Below, one piece after another: positions 32,331 to 44,013 of a DNA stretch of 64,000 bases. This stretch comes from Yarrowia lipolytica. Lineage: Eukaryota > Ascomycota > Dipodascomycetes > Dipodascales. Location: positions 1,548,501-1,612,500 of the forward strand of contig NC_090772.1 of the NCBI RefSeq assembly GCF_001761485.1, written 5' to 3'. Below the pieces are notes generated by a model, which saw only the letters and a program-made list of their open reading frames with translations, ran no database searches and was not told the origin of the DNA. The position numbers and the translations under genes were made by a program. Numbering within the stretch: position 1 is the first letter of the stretch; each line of letters begins with the position of its first letter.

Positions 32331-32385
32331 GCGATGGAGGTCCCGTGATGGAGATCCGTGATGGAGATCCCGTGATGGAGATCCC
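32331..32385. repeat. 14-bp tandem repeat, four copies
   Basis: The unit is GTGATGGAGATCCC. The first copy reads GCGATGGAGGTCCC, and one copy is a base shorter. Confidence 0.8.
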
Positions 32386-32799
32386 GTGAGGTAACCCTCC
32401 CCCGAATCGAAATCCTGCTTATTAAGCCGCCAACAGTGCTGTACCTGTATCGCCAGATCGCAATCACCGGATCGTACTCACAATCCGTTCAATAACTCAT
32501 ACCCCTCTTGATTTCTCCAACCTATAATACTACAGTACAGTACCGACACTGTTGCACTATGATAACTCGACAGCTATAGGTGGCACGTTGCACTACAACC
32601 ATTCACTGGTGCTAGCAACCAGTAGGTGCAGCAATTAGCCAGACGTTGCGACCCTAGTGTCCACTACTTGTAGTCGCACAGTAGTGAAACGAAAAAGAAA
32701 AAAAAGTGTCCGGAATTATGCTGAATTTTTAATGGCGCAGTTATGGTCAGAACGGAACCAGTCCTACATGGTTTGATTATTAAGCGGAATCAAGTTTTA

Positions 32800-33005
32800 A
32801 CATTGGCAAGAAATTAAAAATTAGAGAAACACACACTAAAAATTAAAAAAAAAATTTAAAAATTGGGGAAAAATTAGAAAAATTAGAAAAATTAGAAAAA
32901 CTAGGAAAAATTGGAAAAATTAGAAAAATTAGAAAAAATTGGAAAAATTAGAAAATTAGAAAAAAAATTAGAAAATTAGAAAATTAGAAAATTAGAAAAA
33001 ATCAG
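32800..33005. repeat. low-complexity A-rich tract with AAATTAG motif
   Basis: About 200 bp consisting mostly of AAAAATTAG, GAAAATTAG and GGAAAAATT units on the plus strand. This is strong strand asymmetry with almost no C. Confidence 0.85.
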
Positions 33006-33888
33006 GAGGAACAAAAAAAACACATGAAACACACCCTTACATACTCCCCCAAACTACACTCGCACAATCACACTTGTACAAAAATACTCGCCTCGTGCCC
33101 TGGGCTCGTAACCATGGTAACATATTGAAGAGTGTACTGTAATTAACTTCTGCTCCTTGTCCCATGACCTCCTCCAACCCATATCATATTGTGCGACTAG
33201 AATTTGCTCATGAAAATTGTCGGCGATCGATCTGGGAACTGGAAAAAGAAATTCTCGGCGTGACTGACGCCATCAGCTCAATTAAACAGATGCGCTAATC
33301 AGAACCACTAATGCTGGTGAATTGATCTCGAACAAGTGAGTCAACCCAGAAACGTCAACTGATTCTCCGTCTCATCCATCAGACAGTAGTGAGACTGTTC
33401 CTGTTTGTCTTGCTGGTGGTCCTTCTGTCTTGCCGTTGTCTTTCCGTCCTTCTGTCATGCCGTTGTCTTTCCGTCCTTCTGTCTTGCCCTATGCCTGTGC
33501 CCGTCTGTCGGTCTCTTTTGCCGGCTTCCTCAATCAACAAATGAACGTCTACGAACACTTCATGTTAACTGCCATTGTCATGTAGCACATTTAAAACACC
33601 ACATCTCCATCTACAGTTGCTACCCGCATCGATATCGTACAAATGCTCACTCACTCACATCCAAACAAATAAATCTAATTACTACATAATCATACAGCTC
33701 AAACAAACGACTGAATTTCAAAAGCAAGCCAAAGAGAGGGGAGGAGGAAAAGCGTTGTGTCGGCATACACAGACTTAATGAAGCCCTTGCTGCAGCCCAC
33801 CACCTTTAAACAAACAGTAGTAAAAAGTAGTTAAAAATACAAAAGAGACTTTTCAACAAAAATTAGCATGTCCTTTTCCACGGCAGAC

Positions 33889-35721
33889 TTAGGCGTCAAG
33901 AACCTTGCCCTCCTCCACAACGGCGGAAGGCTCGTCCTCGGCCCACTCGGCTCCCTCCTCTTCCTCGTCATCGTAGTCGTCAACGTCAGCTCGTCGGATG
34001 GACAGAGTAGGCTTGACGGAAGCCTGGTCCAGAGTCCAGCTTGCAAGGGCGTTCTCGGCATCGATGATGACCTGCTTGGAGGCCTCGTAGCCGTCGTAGG
34101 CGGGTCGAGACTCACCGGGGGTGACGGGGGTGTCGTCGAGCAGCTCGAGCAGAGCCTTACCGTAGCCGGCAATCAGAGCGAGCTTCTCGGAGTGCTCTCG
34201 GATGGCGTCAAACTGGTAGTTGAAAGCGGCCTTGACCTTCTCTCGGGTGATGTTGGAGAGCTGGGCCTCAGCGACAAGGGACTCAGCCTCGGCTCGGACA
34301 AGCTCCTGCTCAAGAACAATAATCTTGGGGGAGTTGGGCTCCTTGTACTTGAGGTGGGCAATCTGGTCGGTGATCTTCTGCTTTCGGTCTCGAGAGGGCT
34401 GGACGGAAGCCTCAATGTTTCGCACGGACTTCAGGGTGATTCGGTACTGGTCGTACTTGTCGATGAACTGGTCCTCGAGCTCACCAATCTCGTAGATGAG
34501 AACACCGAGCTTGTCGGTGACGTCGGAGACATCCTCGTCAGCGTCCTCACCCCAGAGAGACAGCTGCTTGGCAACCTCTCGTCGCTCTCGGGCCTGCTGC
34601 TCGATGGATCGCATCACGTTCTTCTCCATCTTGACGAGCTGGGCGAGCTTTCGGGCGAGATCGGGGCCCATGGAGCCGGCGGCGGATCGTCGGAAAGAGT
34701 GGACTGGGTTAGTTATGTTTAATGGGTTGGATAGGTCGGAATGGCAACGGTAGCGGTCGATGAGAGCTCATCGGCTAGGACAGCAAAAAGAGGGGCATAA
34801 TGGTCAGACGGCACCGGCAGGCAGCACCGGCTGCACTGCACTGCAGCACATCACGCTTCCACACCACAACACTGTACAGTACAGTGTCGGGATTAAAGTT
34901 GCATGCATGTTGTGCTTGTCCCTTTCAGGGCGTACTTGTCCCAATCCGTAACCAATATGCGAACCTTAATTGCAGTCCTAGCAACTTTGCTATTTTTTGG
35001 CTTGCTGGGTGGGGGCAGTCTGACATTCGGGGCAGGCTCAGTCCACGAGGGCAAAAATAGGGCCACAAAACCAACAACTTTGGACCACAAAACGGACTCG
35101 TGACTCGGGGCTAGTGCACGTACAGAAGACGAGTCCAGACCAGTTGGTCCAGTCCAGTAAAGTCCAGTTGTTGGCGTCATTTTTTTATTCTCCAACGAAA
35201 ATAAAAAAGTTGAACCGCCAACACTGGTCTTCCCCCACGATGCTCCTGTGCGAATCCGCCCCATCATCCATCGACGTGCGGCGTTAAAATGTGGACTGAC
35301 TTCTCGAGGCAGACAGACATAGACAGTAGGAGAAAAAAAGATAGGTGTGAGAGAAAAAGAACAAAAAGGACCATGCGATCTGTGATTCCTCGTCGGTGTC
35401 GGTCTGTCCGGTCTGTGTCGTCTGTATCGATCGATCGAATCATCATTCCCAAAAAACAATAATCCGATTGCGTAACCGGTTGTGTAATCCCCCATGTCTG
35501 TGTCTGTGTAACCATCGCCTCTGTGTAACCAAAATCTGCGCAACCAAAACCTGCGCAACGACACCAATGGTGCCGCATTTCCATCTGTGTTCAATCTACT
35601 CACCAATGGAACCATTGCCGAAGAATCGTCCGCTCTTAGTAGAAGAGGTGGGAGGAGGAGGGGAGGCGAGCTGAGCAGCGGTAGGAGCTCTGCTGTTTCG
35701 GAGAGAGTATGTTCTGTGCAT
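33889..35721 (-). CDS. PIL1: eisosome core protein Pil1/Lsp1
   Basis: Exon 1 is 35721-35604 and exon 2 is 34703-33889, giving 310 residues. Exon 1 begins MHRTYSLRNSRAPTAAQL and continues PPPPTSSTKSGRFFG, identical in layout to yeast Pil1. Exon 2 continues HSFRRSAAGSMGPDLARKLA and then the BAR domain, with SVQPSRDRKQKITDQIAHLK, VLEQELVRAEAESLVAEAQL and GYGKALLELLDDTPVTPGE. The C-terminus is short and acidic. Pil1/Lsp1 self-assemble beneath the plasma membrane into furrows called eisosomes, binding PI(4,5)P2. The two paralogues cannot be told apart here. The intron (35603-34704) starts GTGAGT and ends ACTAACCCAG; at 900 nt it is long for a yeast. A TATATATAAG-type TATA box lies about 100 bp upstream of the ATG. 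Confidence 0.95.
34704..35603 (-). other. 900-nt intron of PIL1/LSP1 homologue
   Basis: Donor GTGAGT (35603-35598) and acceptor ACTAACCCAG ending at 34704. Long frames inside it on both strands are chance. No snoRNA box pair was recognised by eye. Confidence 0.88.
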
Positions 35722-38700
35722 TGTGTTGTGTGTTCGAAATGTGTTTTTAGGTCGGACCTTATCTAGAAAGAAGAAGGAAAAAAGAGAAGAGAAAGGGGTT
35801 TGGCTGGCGACGGTGGTCTTGTATATATAAGTGAGAGATTGAGTTTGGAGGGTTGTGCACACATGCGGGTGACCCGGCGTCTAGCCAGCCAAGAGAACAA
35901 TGAAACCCTGTCCAGCACTGTACAAACAAAGCCCAAACAAAGGGCTACATGGATATTGGACGTGGTTCCAAAGTTTAAAAAGGTAAAAACAAGTCAATAT
36001 GGCAAGATTGGTTTGCCGTGTGTGTGATGTGGATGTGTGGTGGTGGTGTTAGGAAGGGGAAAGTGCGGTCCAGAAGGGGCTCTGGGGGCCGGTTTGGCGG
36101 CAAAAAACACTGGGCGAGGGTTCAGGGGATGCCAGGCCGCGTAATTGTTGAAAAATACCTGCAATCGGGCCCCGAAAACCCCTATTTTTCACTCACGCTT
36201 CTTTTCCATTTTTCCATTTTTCCATCCATCACTATTGCTATCACCCTCTCCTCGCACCCCTATTCTCTATTTCCTATTCACCACAGCCGCCCAACATTTG
36301 AACTTTATCCTGCATGTAAATTGCATTGCATTAATGTGTATGTATGTGCACTGTACAGACACGCTGTATATAAGACTTGTACAGCAAGTGATGCGCGAAG
36401 CTGTTCTGGAGCATGGTGAGGATAATAAAATAAAATAAAATAAAATCGATTTATAAAAAATAAAATGCTGGAAAAAAACAAATCTTTGTAAAATGCAAGA
36501 ATATATAGGAAAAAATTCAACTCGAATAATTATAATTCATGAGTCCTCGTGGTATTATGAATAATTTCAAAAATACTGCCGACTATTAAACAGCTTCCAT
36601 CCGCCGCCCTTCCTCATGCTATCTCTCTATCGTACTGTCGACGACATATTTGGGTGTTTTTGATTTACGTTTCTTTTTTCCATTTTTCTTTTTCTTTTTT
36701 TTTTCTTTTTTTCCGTTTTTCCCATCTAACGACGAGGACTTCGTTTTCGCACGCAGAAATCGGGTCATTGGAAACCACCGTAACCACCGACAGAACGCAC
36801 ACAGCTCCCCAGTCGCTCTGTCGGCATGCTGTAGAACTACCGGTACAATACAGAATCTGCCGATCAACCAGCCTCGTACTGTACAGTGTGTACGGTAACA
36901 CGTGCACGTGGTCGATTTTGGCAAATACACACAGTTTCGCGACCTCCCAAACTCCCTACAAGGACCAAGACCCGCTAATAACGTCGCCCATTAGCCCATT
37001 AGCTTGCGCAAGACGTGACGTGACGTGACGTGGAGTATTCGTCCACGGTGGTCTCCTACACGGCTCCGCCTCGTCGATGCTGACCACGTCGTTCTCATCA
37101 TTTTAACTTTCACTATTTAAGTTTTTGTGTTAACATTTACGCTCGAAACTCAAAATGAGAGATGGCATGTCGACGCACTCCAAAGCAATATAGCTGCCTA
37201 ATTGGGTGCACTCTGCATACATTGATGTGATCCACCCAAAACAATGTCTTCCTTGTGACGTCAACAGCCGTACCGTGAGTGAGGCGTCGGGTGCTCTTGA
37301 ACAGAGGCGGAGAAGAGAGAGAGTAGACAGGCCGACGTCAGGGTTAGGGTATTTACGTGACGGTGAGGACAAAAACCCCTTTGCCTGGAGAGATGAGTCG
37401 CGTCGCTAACCTGCCCGATATCGCCTCTCTTACGGTGTACACCATATTGTAGACACAACATATTATGAGGCATTTCTCGAAGCATATCGAACATGCTGAT
37501 CATCACAAGACGTAGAGTTGCTGCAGGGGAGAGGCTGTATAGGGACGAGAAGATTGACGGATGATGGCAAGTACAATCAGCAACGTATGCGGCTGGTTTT
37601 GTGTATTTGTAGCAATGGTTGGTGGGTGTGGGTGTGAGTTGTAGTCAGATTGCGAGTGGTTTAGTGTGAATGTGATTGAGTGTGAGTACGATGTGAGTAA
37701 GATTGCGAATAACTGCTTTTGGTTCTCATTCTGTTGATATTTGCTCTCACTGAAGTATCGACTCCCATTCTATAGTATTTGTTCTCATTCTGTGGCATCG
37801 GTTCTCTCTCGTTGAGTTTCGGTTTCGGTTCCCTCTCACTGAAGTATCGTGATATCGGCTCCACTCTGGTGATATCGGCTCTACTATCAGCTCCAGTTAT
37901 TCCCATCTGTTGACACGTGATTTTAGTCACCTGAAAAACGCCCGATCGAAAGTTGATCCAAGACCCGATCCAGCTATCCAAGGTTGCTATCGTACTGTCC
38001 CCGGTTGCTGCACATGGTGATGTTCAACTCGCACAAGTACAGTACATACAAGAGCGACCGTACAGTATATATGTACAGTTCTCTTTGTTTGGACTCAAAA
38101 GAACCACCAAAAGACCGTTTCGGAGCCCTCTACGCCTCCCCATTAGGCAACCTCCGGCGCTTTTCGTCTCAGTTTGCTCGAATAGGACAATCCTGGTTGG
38201 ATTCGGCAATGATAGCAACGGTTGGAGAGGTGGATGGTTACTGAGACGAGTGCTACGGTAACGATGCTAACAGCTAAGATCCTAGCGATACGATTCCGGC
38301 AGCTCGATTCTAGCAGCTACTGTACTTGTACTATCTATTGCTGTGAATGTCCAAATTCCATTCTATCCCGTACCGTGTATAATGCCTGTTCTTCCACGAC
38401 AACAACCACAAACAACAACTATCGCAAACCAAACTACACCTTTGAACCGGCCTCATCCGGGGTACTCGCTCCCTTCGAAAATTCTTGCTTCTTCTGCGCT
38501 CCCCACTGTTTTCACCACATGAAAAGGGTGCTCTAAGCAACCTAAATGGCTTTTGCCGAGGCATTATTTCAGGTACTTTCCAGGCACTTTCCAGGTACTT
38601 TTTAGGCATTTTTTAGACACTTGTTAGACACTTCAAATACTTTACTATTTACCACTTTTTACACCCTTTCCAGACTCTTTTCACACCCTTTCCAGAGTCT

Positions 38701-40254
38701 TTTCACACCTTTTCAAGTACTTGTACTGCATCTTTCCCGGCTTCCAGATTCCAGACTGTTCAGTCTCTGCCAATTCGCCCTGGAAACCCACCGGAGATCT
38801 CCAGGGCCCGGTAAATCTATCTACAGTACGAATATCTCTACTCATGTTGAGGTTCAACTATTTATCACTATATATTTTCTCTGTTTCGGCACTCGGCCCA
38901 ACTACATTTACTTGAAAATTACTTCACCCCATAAAGTCAACTAATTTACTTATAGCCACTTACACCGTACTTGGATTATGCACACTTGGGAAAATGGCCT
39001 GACAAAAATAAAATAATTAAAAAAACAGAAAAAAAAATCAAGAGCAACAACCAACCATCTCCCAAAACGGCAAAAATCCTTCCTTATGACCACACTACTG
39101 TTTTGTTGTTTCTTCTTTTATTCTTCAAATCACGTGAACCGAACACTGGACCAAATGTCTCAATTTCACGCCATGGGACCTCGCTCAGCTCATTTGAGTC
39201 TGTGCTGGTTCACTTCCATGTCTCAACGCAATTTTGGAGTATATTCTTTTTTGTGTTTTTGACGACAACCGAACAACAACAAACACCCCATAATCAAAAA
39301 ATACTACCCTAACCCTGTAAATTGACGTCTTTGGTAATATTACCCTAACCCCTTTTGGTCTTAATCAGTCCTACCTCCTACCCTAACCCACCACCCTTCC
39401 TTCTTTTAGTTCATCTTCCCTTTTCGTTTGTGAAAAACTCAAACGCGCCAATAATCCAATAAGCTGAGAATGCAACTGTAAATGCACGTCATCTGCAGTC
39501 GGGACGCTAACGACCTCGGGGTTGTCTTTGATGGCACATGACGTCATTTTCGGGCGGAAACCCCGCATAAACTCACGAAATATGCCATAAAAAATCCCTC
39601 TTTTGGCGCGAATTTTCGGGAAGTTTTCCCAGTCGGAAACCGTCCATGAATTGTCTCGTATGACCCGTTGGATTGGCTCTACCTTTTGTCTCTCAGCCTT
39701 CCGTGTTAAGGTTAGAGTTTGTAATCATGGTTGACGTGTGATGGCATGGGGCGACATTAGTTGGGTAGTATTTTCGACATTTTAGCGGCATTTATTGGTT
39801 GTAGCAGCAAGGGCAGTTGAGGTGTAGATAATGAGACAGACCCATGAGTATATTGCAGGTTTCTTTTTTATTTCCATTTTTTCGATTTGATTTATATTTT
39901 TCCGACTTTATTTATTTATTCCAATTATATTTATTCATATCTATCAGACTTTATTTATTTATTTTTGCCTATTTTATCGATTTTATTTTAATTTAATTTA
40001 TTTATCTAATCCAATGTGGAGGTACATTGGCTTGGCGCGTATTGTACAGATTGTCCGTGTTTCACGTCATGCGTTTGTGGGGCTTTTTTGCGGAGCGTTT
40101 TTTGATTTAATTTGATTTAATTTTTTTGTGGAGACACGCGTCGCGTCATTGGAACCCTGACAGAAGCAGCGAAGCCCAGGGATATGTACGGCGTGGGGAG
40201 ATGGTTGTCTGGGCGACCTCGTCGCGGTTATATTTAGAAAAGAAAAATGGGGAA

Positions 40255-40390
40255 TTTGGAGGAATTCGAGCGAAAATGGAAATGGGAAATGAGGAGAGAG
40301 GGAAATGAGGAAATTTGGAAATTTGGAAATTTGGAAATGGGGAAATGGGAAAATGGGGAAACGGGGAAATTGGGGAATGAGGAAAATTTG
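40255..40390. repeat. purine-rich low-complexity tract
   Basis: GGAAATTTGGAAATTTGGAAA followed by GGGGAAATGGGAAAATGGGG-like units, almost free of C on the plus strand. Confidence 0.8.
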
Positions 40391-40792
40391 AGGGAATCGT
40401 CGAAAGCGATAAGCAATTATGATAGTATTGTATCAACCATTCCGTCGATTGATCGTGTTCTGTCAAAAGCGTGTCTATCAAAAACGTGTTCTGTGACGGG
40501 ATTATGTCAGCATTTAGAGACGACGGACAGAACGACCACGTGAGTGCTGTTTAATCCTTGATCATCGATATTATAAACCCACAGTCGATCTTACACCTAC
40601 AAGGACTCGCACAGCCTCCAACCCCAAGACCTGCTCGTACTCGTTTGACCGCCGTATTCTCCAAAAAGACAGCAGCGAAATAATACCGCGAAATGCAGGA
40701 GGTGGTCTGTGTGTCTTAGCTGCGATACTTTGCAGTAAATCTGTCTGAGCTCACTGGTGTTCTAGTCGAGGTAGGAGCGGTTCCGAGCCCTA

Positions 40793-40852
40793 TACCGGTT
40801 ATAAGACCCCAATACCGGTTGTAAGACCCCAACACTGGTTGTAAGACCCCAA
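40793..40852. repeat. 20-bp tandem repeat, three copies
   Basis: The unit is TACCGGTTGTAAGACCCCAA, with copies starting at 40793, 40813 and 40833. A fourth, strongly diverged copy may follow. Confidence 0.85.
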
Positions 40853-41359
40853 CACCAGTCCTAATACCAGTTCAGATCCCTAATTGTAGCTCCTACTACA
40901 GCCGATATCTTCCCTGGAACGCCCAGACCGCTAATGGAACAGTAGCAAAACATGGGCGCGGGGAGACAAAGAAGTGACAGCAGGGGCCATCAACGAGACC
41001 GGCTGTATAAGCAGCCACAATCTCCAAGGTTTAGCGTCGTTTTGAAAGCTTCAGCCGAAGCTTCCAACCTCGTCGCCCGATACGTTCAAGATACGGCTGA
41101 CGGTAGGGTAGGTGTAAGATCGATGGTGAGCCATCGGAAGGAGTGCGAAAGAAGATATGACGTTATTTGTAGACTCTCACCTCGCGCATGGCTCCAAGGT
41201 CGGAATGCCAGTAGGAGTGAGTAGATAGGAGTACCAGTACACTGTAGGTAGGAGTATTTGTACTCGAGGTGGTCGTCAGTGGTAGTAATCGATCGATTTC
41301 TGGCTTTCCATCCAACAGTTGGTGCCTTTGATTTCCTGCTGAACCCTTGTGGTAAATGT

Positions 41360-41360
<1 letters not shown>

Positions 41361-41396
<36 letters not shown>
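41361..41396 (+). repeat. uninterrupted A36 tract
   Basis: 36 consecutive A residues between GGTAAATGTC and CAGACTTC. The tract could be the tail of a retroposed sequence such as a 5'-truncated LINE or an mRNA copy, or simple slippage. No clear target-site duplication was found. Confidence 0.85.
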
Positions 41397-41397
<1 letters not shown>

Positions 41398-41757
41398 AGA
41401 CTTCAGGACGACGAAAAAACATTGAGGCATGTCGTGATTTGGTTTAATGTCTTCTTAGAATCCCCTTATTCGAACGGTCAAGTTGCTACTTTTGCTGGAA
41501 CTCGAGATCACTGTACCAATACAAACGCTGTGCTGAGGCAGCTCTCCTGGTCAACAATGTGAAAACGAGACTGGCTTGCGACTGGCATGGTTAGAGCAAC
41601 GGGCGGCTATAAAACCTCGGCCAACCAGTTCTTGACTCAAGTTCATTGTTCGAATTGTCAGCTGGTTCCACGGCCTATGTCTCGGCTGTATGGTAGATGA
41701 ACTGGCAATCAGATCGGTATTCTGACGGATATCTTCTGTACTGTTATTGAAATGTGA

Positions 41758-41817
41758 CAACAATTCAATCGACTGTACAACAATTCACTCGACTGTACAA
41801 CAATTAAATCGACAGTA
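41758..41817. repeat. 20-bp tandem repeat, three copies
   Basis: The unit is ACAACAATTCAATCGACTGT, with copies at 41758, 41778 and 41798. The third copy carries four changes. Confidence 0.85.
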
Positions 41818-43113
41818 TCGCAAATCACTTCTGATCTCCCCATCAATGTCTCTTCTTCCTACGATTCCGTGCCCTCCTCTTCGGAACTCGTACTCGATGT
41901 CAGATCTCAACAAGTCCTTCGTTTCTGACCAGTGTTGCAGTGCCTTCTGAGCGTACAGAACCGTTTGGCACAGGCAACACGACTTTTGACCTGGAACCCT
42001 GCCGTTCAAGCAGTCATTCGCGGCGCCCAAGAAACGCCATGGGGCACCTCCACTCTCTCACTCAATAAATGCGTCTAAGCCTCACGAGTTTCCTAAACTG
42101 ACTTCTCTGGCTAGGGAGTTCACCCCGGGAGGCAACCGGATCTGGCACGAACACCTCTTCTGCAGGCATTTCTGGAAACACGAAACAGGTCCTCTGTCAT
42201 GTCAACAGCAGAGCATCAGGTGGTGGCTCAGAGCTCGAATTAAATATCCCCAACATCTCTGAGTTGGAGACTCGTTCTTGGGTGGAGCGACTTTGGCCTG
42301 GAACTGGCTTTGGAGACTCAATTCGAGGTCAACGGGGTCAATTGGATCAAACCACGTCCATAGGTTCAATGTTTTGGATTGCTGAAATTCCACCAGGCTG
42401 AAGGTGGTGTGCTTCACCCCAATGATCTCCATCACACCATCACGAGTTGTCATATTCACTTGGTGGATAGGACGGGTTGTGGGAGAGGTCTCAAAATGTC
42501 CACCATAATGGCGTCTGTAGAAGTCGCTCGGTCACGGCCGGTCGGATATGTAGCCACAATTGCATGCTGATCTCTTCAACCGTCGTATTTTGCCTTGGTA
42601 TCTTTTTCGATCAATTTCTGTACCGTTTTTGCCACCGTGGTTGGCCTGTTCATGGGGTCTGTTTTGGGGTTTAAGAGATAAGTAAAACTAGAAAATTAAA
42701 AACCAAATGTCAGTTAAAATAGAAATATTATCTAACAAATACTTAACTACTTACACATCACTTACTAAGGGTGGTTCCAACACAACTCTTCTCTCCTCCA
42801 GGTGGAATGGAGCACAGCGTCAGACCACGCACTGGCCAGGGAAATCCACCTACCGTGCACTCCAGTACATTCATCACCACTAGCGGGAACACGACTATCC
42901 CTCAACAAGATCTACAGCATTCAATTGAGTCTTTCTAGCCTCAAATCTCGATGGAAGCAGATGAACAGACTGAATGGTGACTGAGGTGCCCACCGCTGAT
43001 TCGAAAATACAGTCTCACAGCAGCCTTTTCAAGTCCACCTTGACGACATTGATTAAGTGATTATGACAACCAAGCAACCCACAAGACCAATAAATCGTCG
43101 CTCGACCTTCAAC

Positions 43114-43960
43114 ATGTTCCCCCTTTATTTGCTTCTCTCCACCTTTGCAACTCCCGGTAAGCTGTCCAAAGCCTGAGACACTTTAGGGGAGATTGGCACT
43201 TGTTGATCGACTCATGCTGTGATTTCAGTGAAATACAACTCGATAAAGCAATAGTCGCGACCACTTTGAATGGACTTTGAGAAGGATGATAATGAAGTGC
43301 TCAGCACCCGAACTCACGGCGCGCTTTGAATGGACTCATACAAGATATGGTATGGGCACTCTATCCGCATTACTTTTACATTTGGTCATGGTCCATTCGG
43401 AGGGTGCAAGGTGTCTGAGACTGAGTGAGACAGTTTCACCTGCAGTAAATACTGTACTATCAGTGGAATCATTCCTGATAGAGAGCTTCGCAGAAACTGC
43501 TAAGAAACTGCTACTATTTGGAATCTGTGCTGTTTGGAGCTGTAGACAAGTCAAAGATTGACGGCTCCTTGACGATCCTTCCTACTTACCATTCAAGACC
43601 AAACCACCGACTCTAAGCCCAAGGAGTTTCTGGTAACGCTCAACTCAATTGACATTCATGTCAATGGAACCACCACTAATGCTCTTGACAAGACACGACG
43701 ACGACATATTCTTCTGGACTCTGGAACATCCCTTACCTACCTGCCTTCTTAGGATTCATTCAAGGAAATAATGTTCTCACAAAGAGGACTCATATGTTTA
43801 GCGAGATAAACGTGGACAGTATAGTGTAGCATATCACTTGAAAGCTTTCTGTGAGATGGATACTAAGAGTGTACTACAATGTTAGAGCCATGATCTTCCA
43901 GGTAGAGCAAATGGTCGATATGGTACATACTCATATGCACCAAAAGTTCCCGTCAAAATC
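43114..43960 (+). pseudogene. fragmentary relic of a second aspartic protease
   Basis: At 43114 a signal-peptide-like start MFPLYLLLSTFATP is followed by a stop within 21 codons. Near 43,620-43,750 the sequence reads KEFLVTLNSIDIHVNGTTTN, then HILLDSGTSLTYLPS with a stop, then DSFKEI. LLDSGTSLTYLP is the second catalytic-Asp motif of pepsin-like proteases. The first lobe with its DTG motif is not recognisable, and the region between carries only unrelated frames. The join between the signal-like start and the DSG fragment as one former gene is inference. It is far more decayed than the copy at 25.75-26.63 kb. Confidence 0.6.
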
Positions 43961-44013
43961 ACGTTAACGTCCTCACCATGCTGATAAATATAATTGATCA
44001 TTTATCACTACAG

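Larger units (their letters stand above)
32149..33888. other. intergenic region with low-complexity tracts
   Basis: It holds a 14-bp repeat at 32331-32385 (GTGATGGAGATCCC, about four copies) and a long A-rich tract at about 32800-33005 built from AAAAATTAGAAAAATTAG motifs. A CCGTCCTTCTGTCTTGCCGT-type duplication lies at 33410-33490. No gene is supported. Confidence 0.5.
35722..43113. other. 7.4-kb gene desert
   Basis: No convincing gene was seen on either strand. Contents include low-complexity TAAAA and T-rich tracts (36,425-36,480; 36,680-36,720; 39,860-40,020, a TTTATTTATT-rich stretch), CCCTAACCC motifs (37,340; 39,306-39,389), and degenerate repeats at 37,720-37,880 and 38,565-38,720. 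It also holds purine-rich GGAAATTTGGAAA repeats (40,255-40,390), minisatellites at 40,793 and 41,758, and a pure A36 tract at 41,361. TATA-like sequences at about 40,571 and 41,588 precede no sensible frame. A stretch at 41,840-42,560 reads like protein in shifting frames and may be a very old relic. Confidence 0.5.

Noticed and set aside
33868-34722. A 284-codon plus-strand frame opposite PIL1/LSP1
   Set aside because: It is a shadow of the BAR-domain exon. Its composition is Leu/Val/Gly-rich with no family features.
34893-35615. A 240-codon minus-strand frame upstream of the PIL1 second exon
   Set aside because: It lies almost entirely inside the 900-nt intron defined by GTGAGT and ACTAACCCAG, and its protein is not related to eisosome proteins.
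35722-43113. Centromere
   Set aside because: AT-rich and gene-free, but nothing specific to a centromere (such as a recognisable short dyad core) could be identified by eye, so it was not called.
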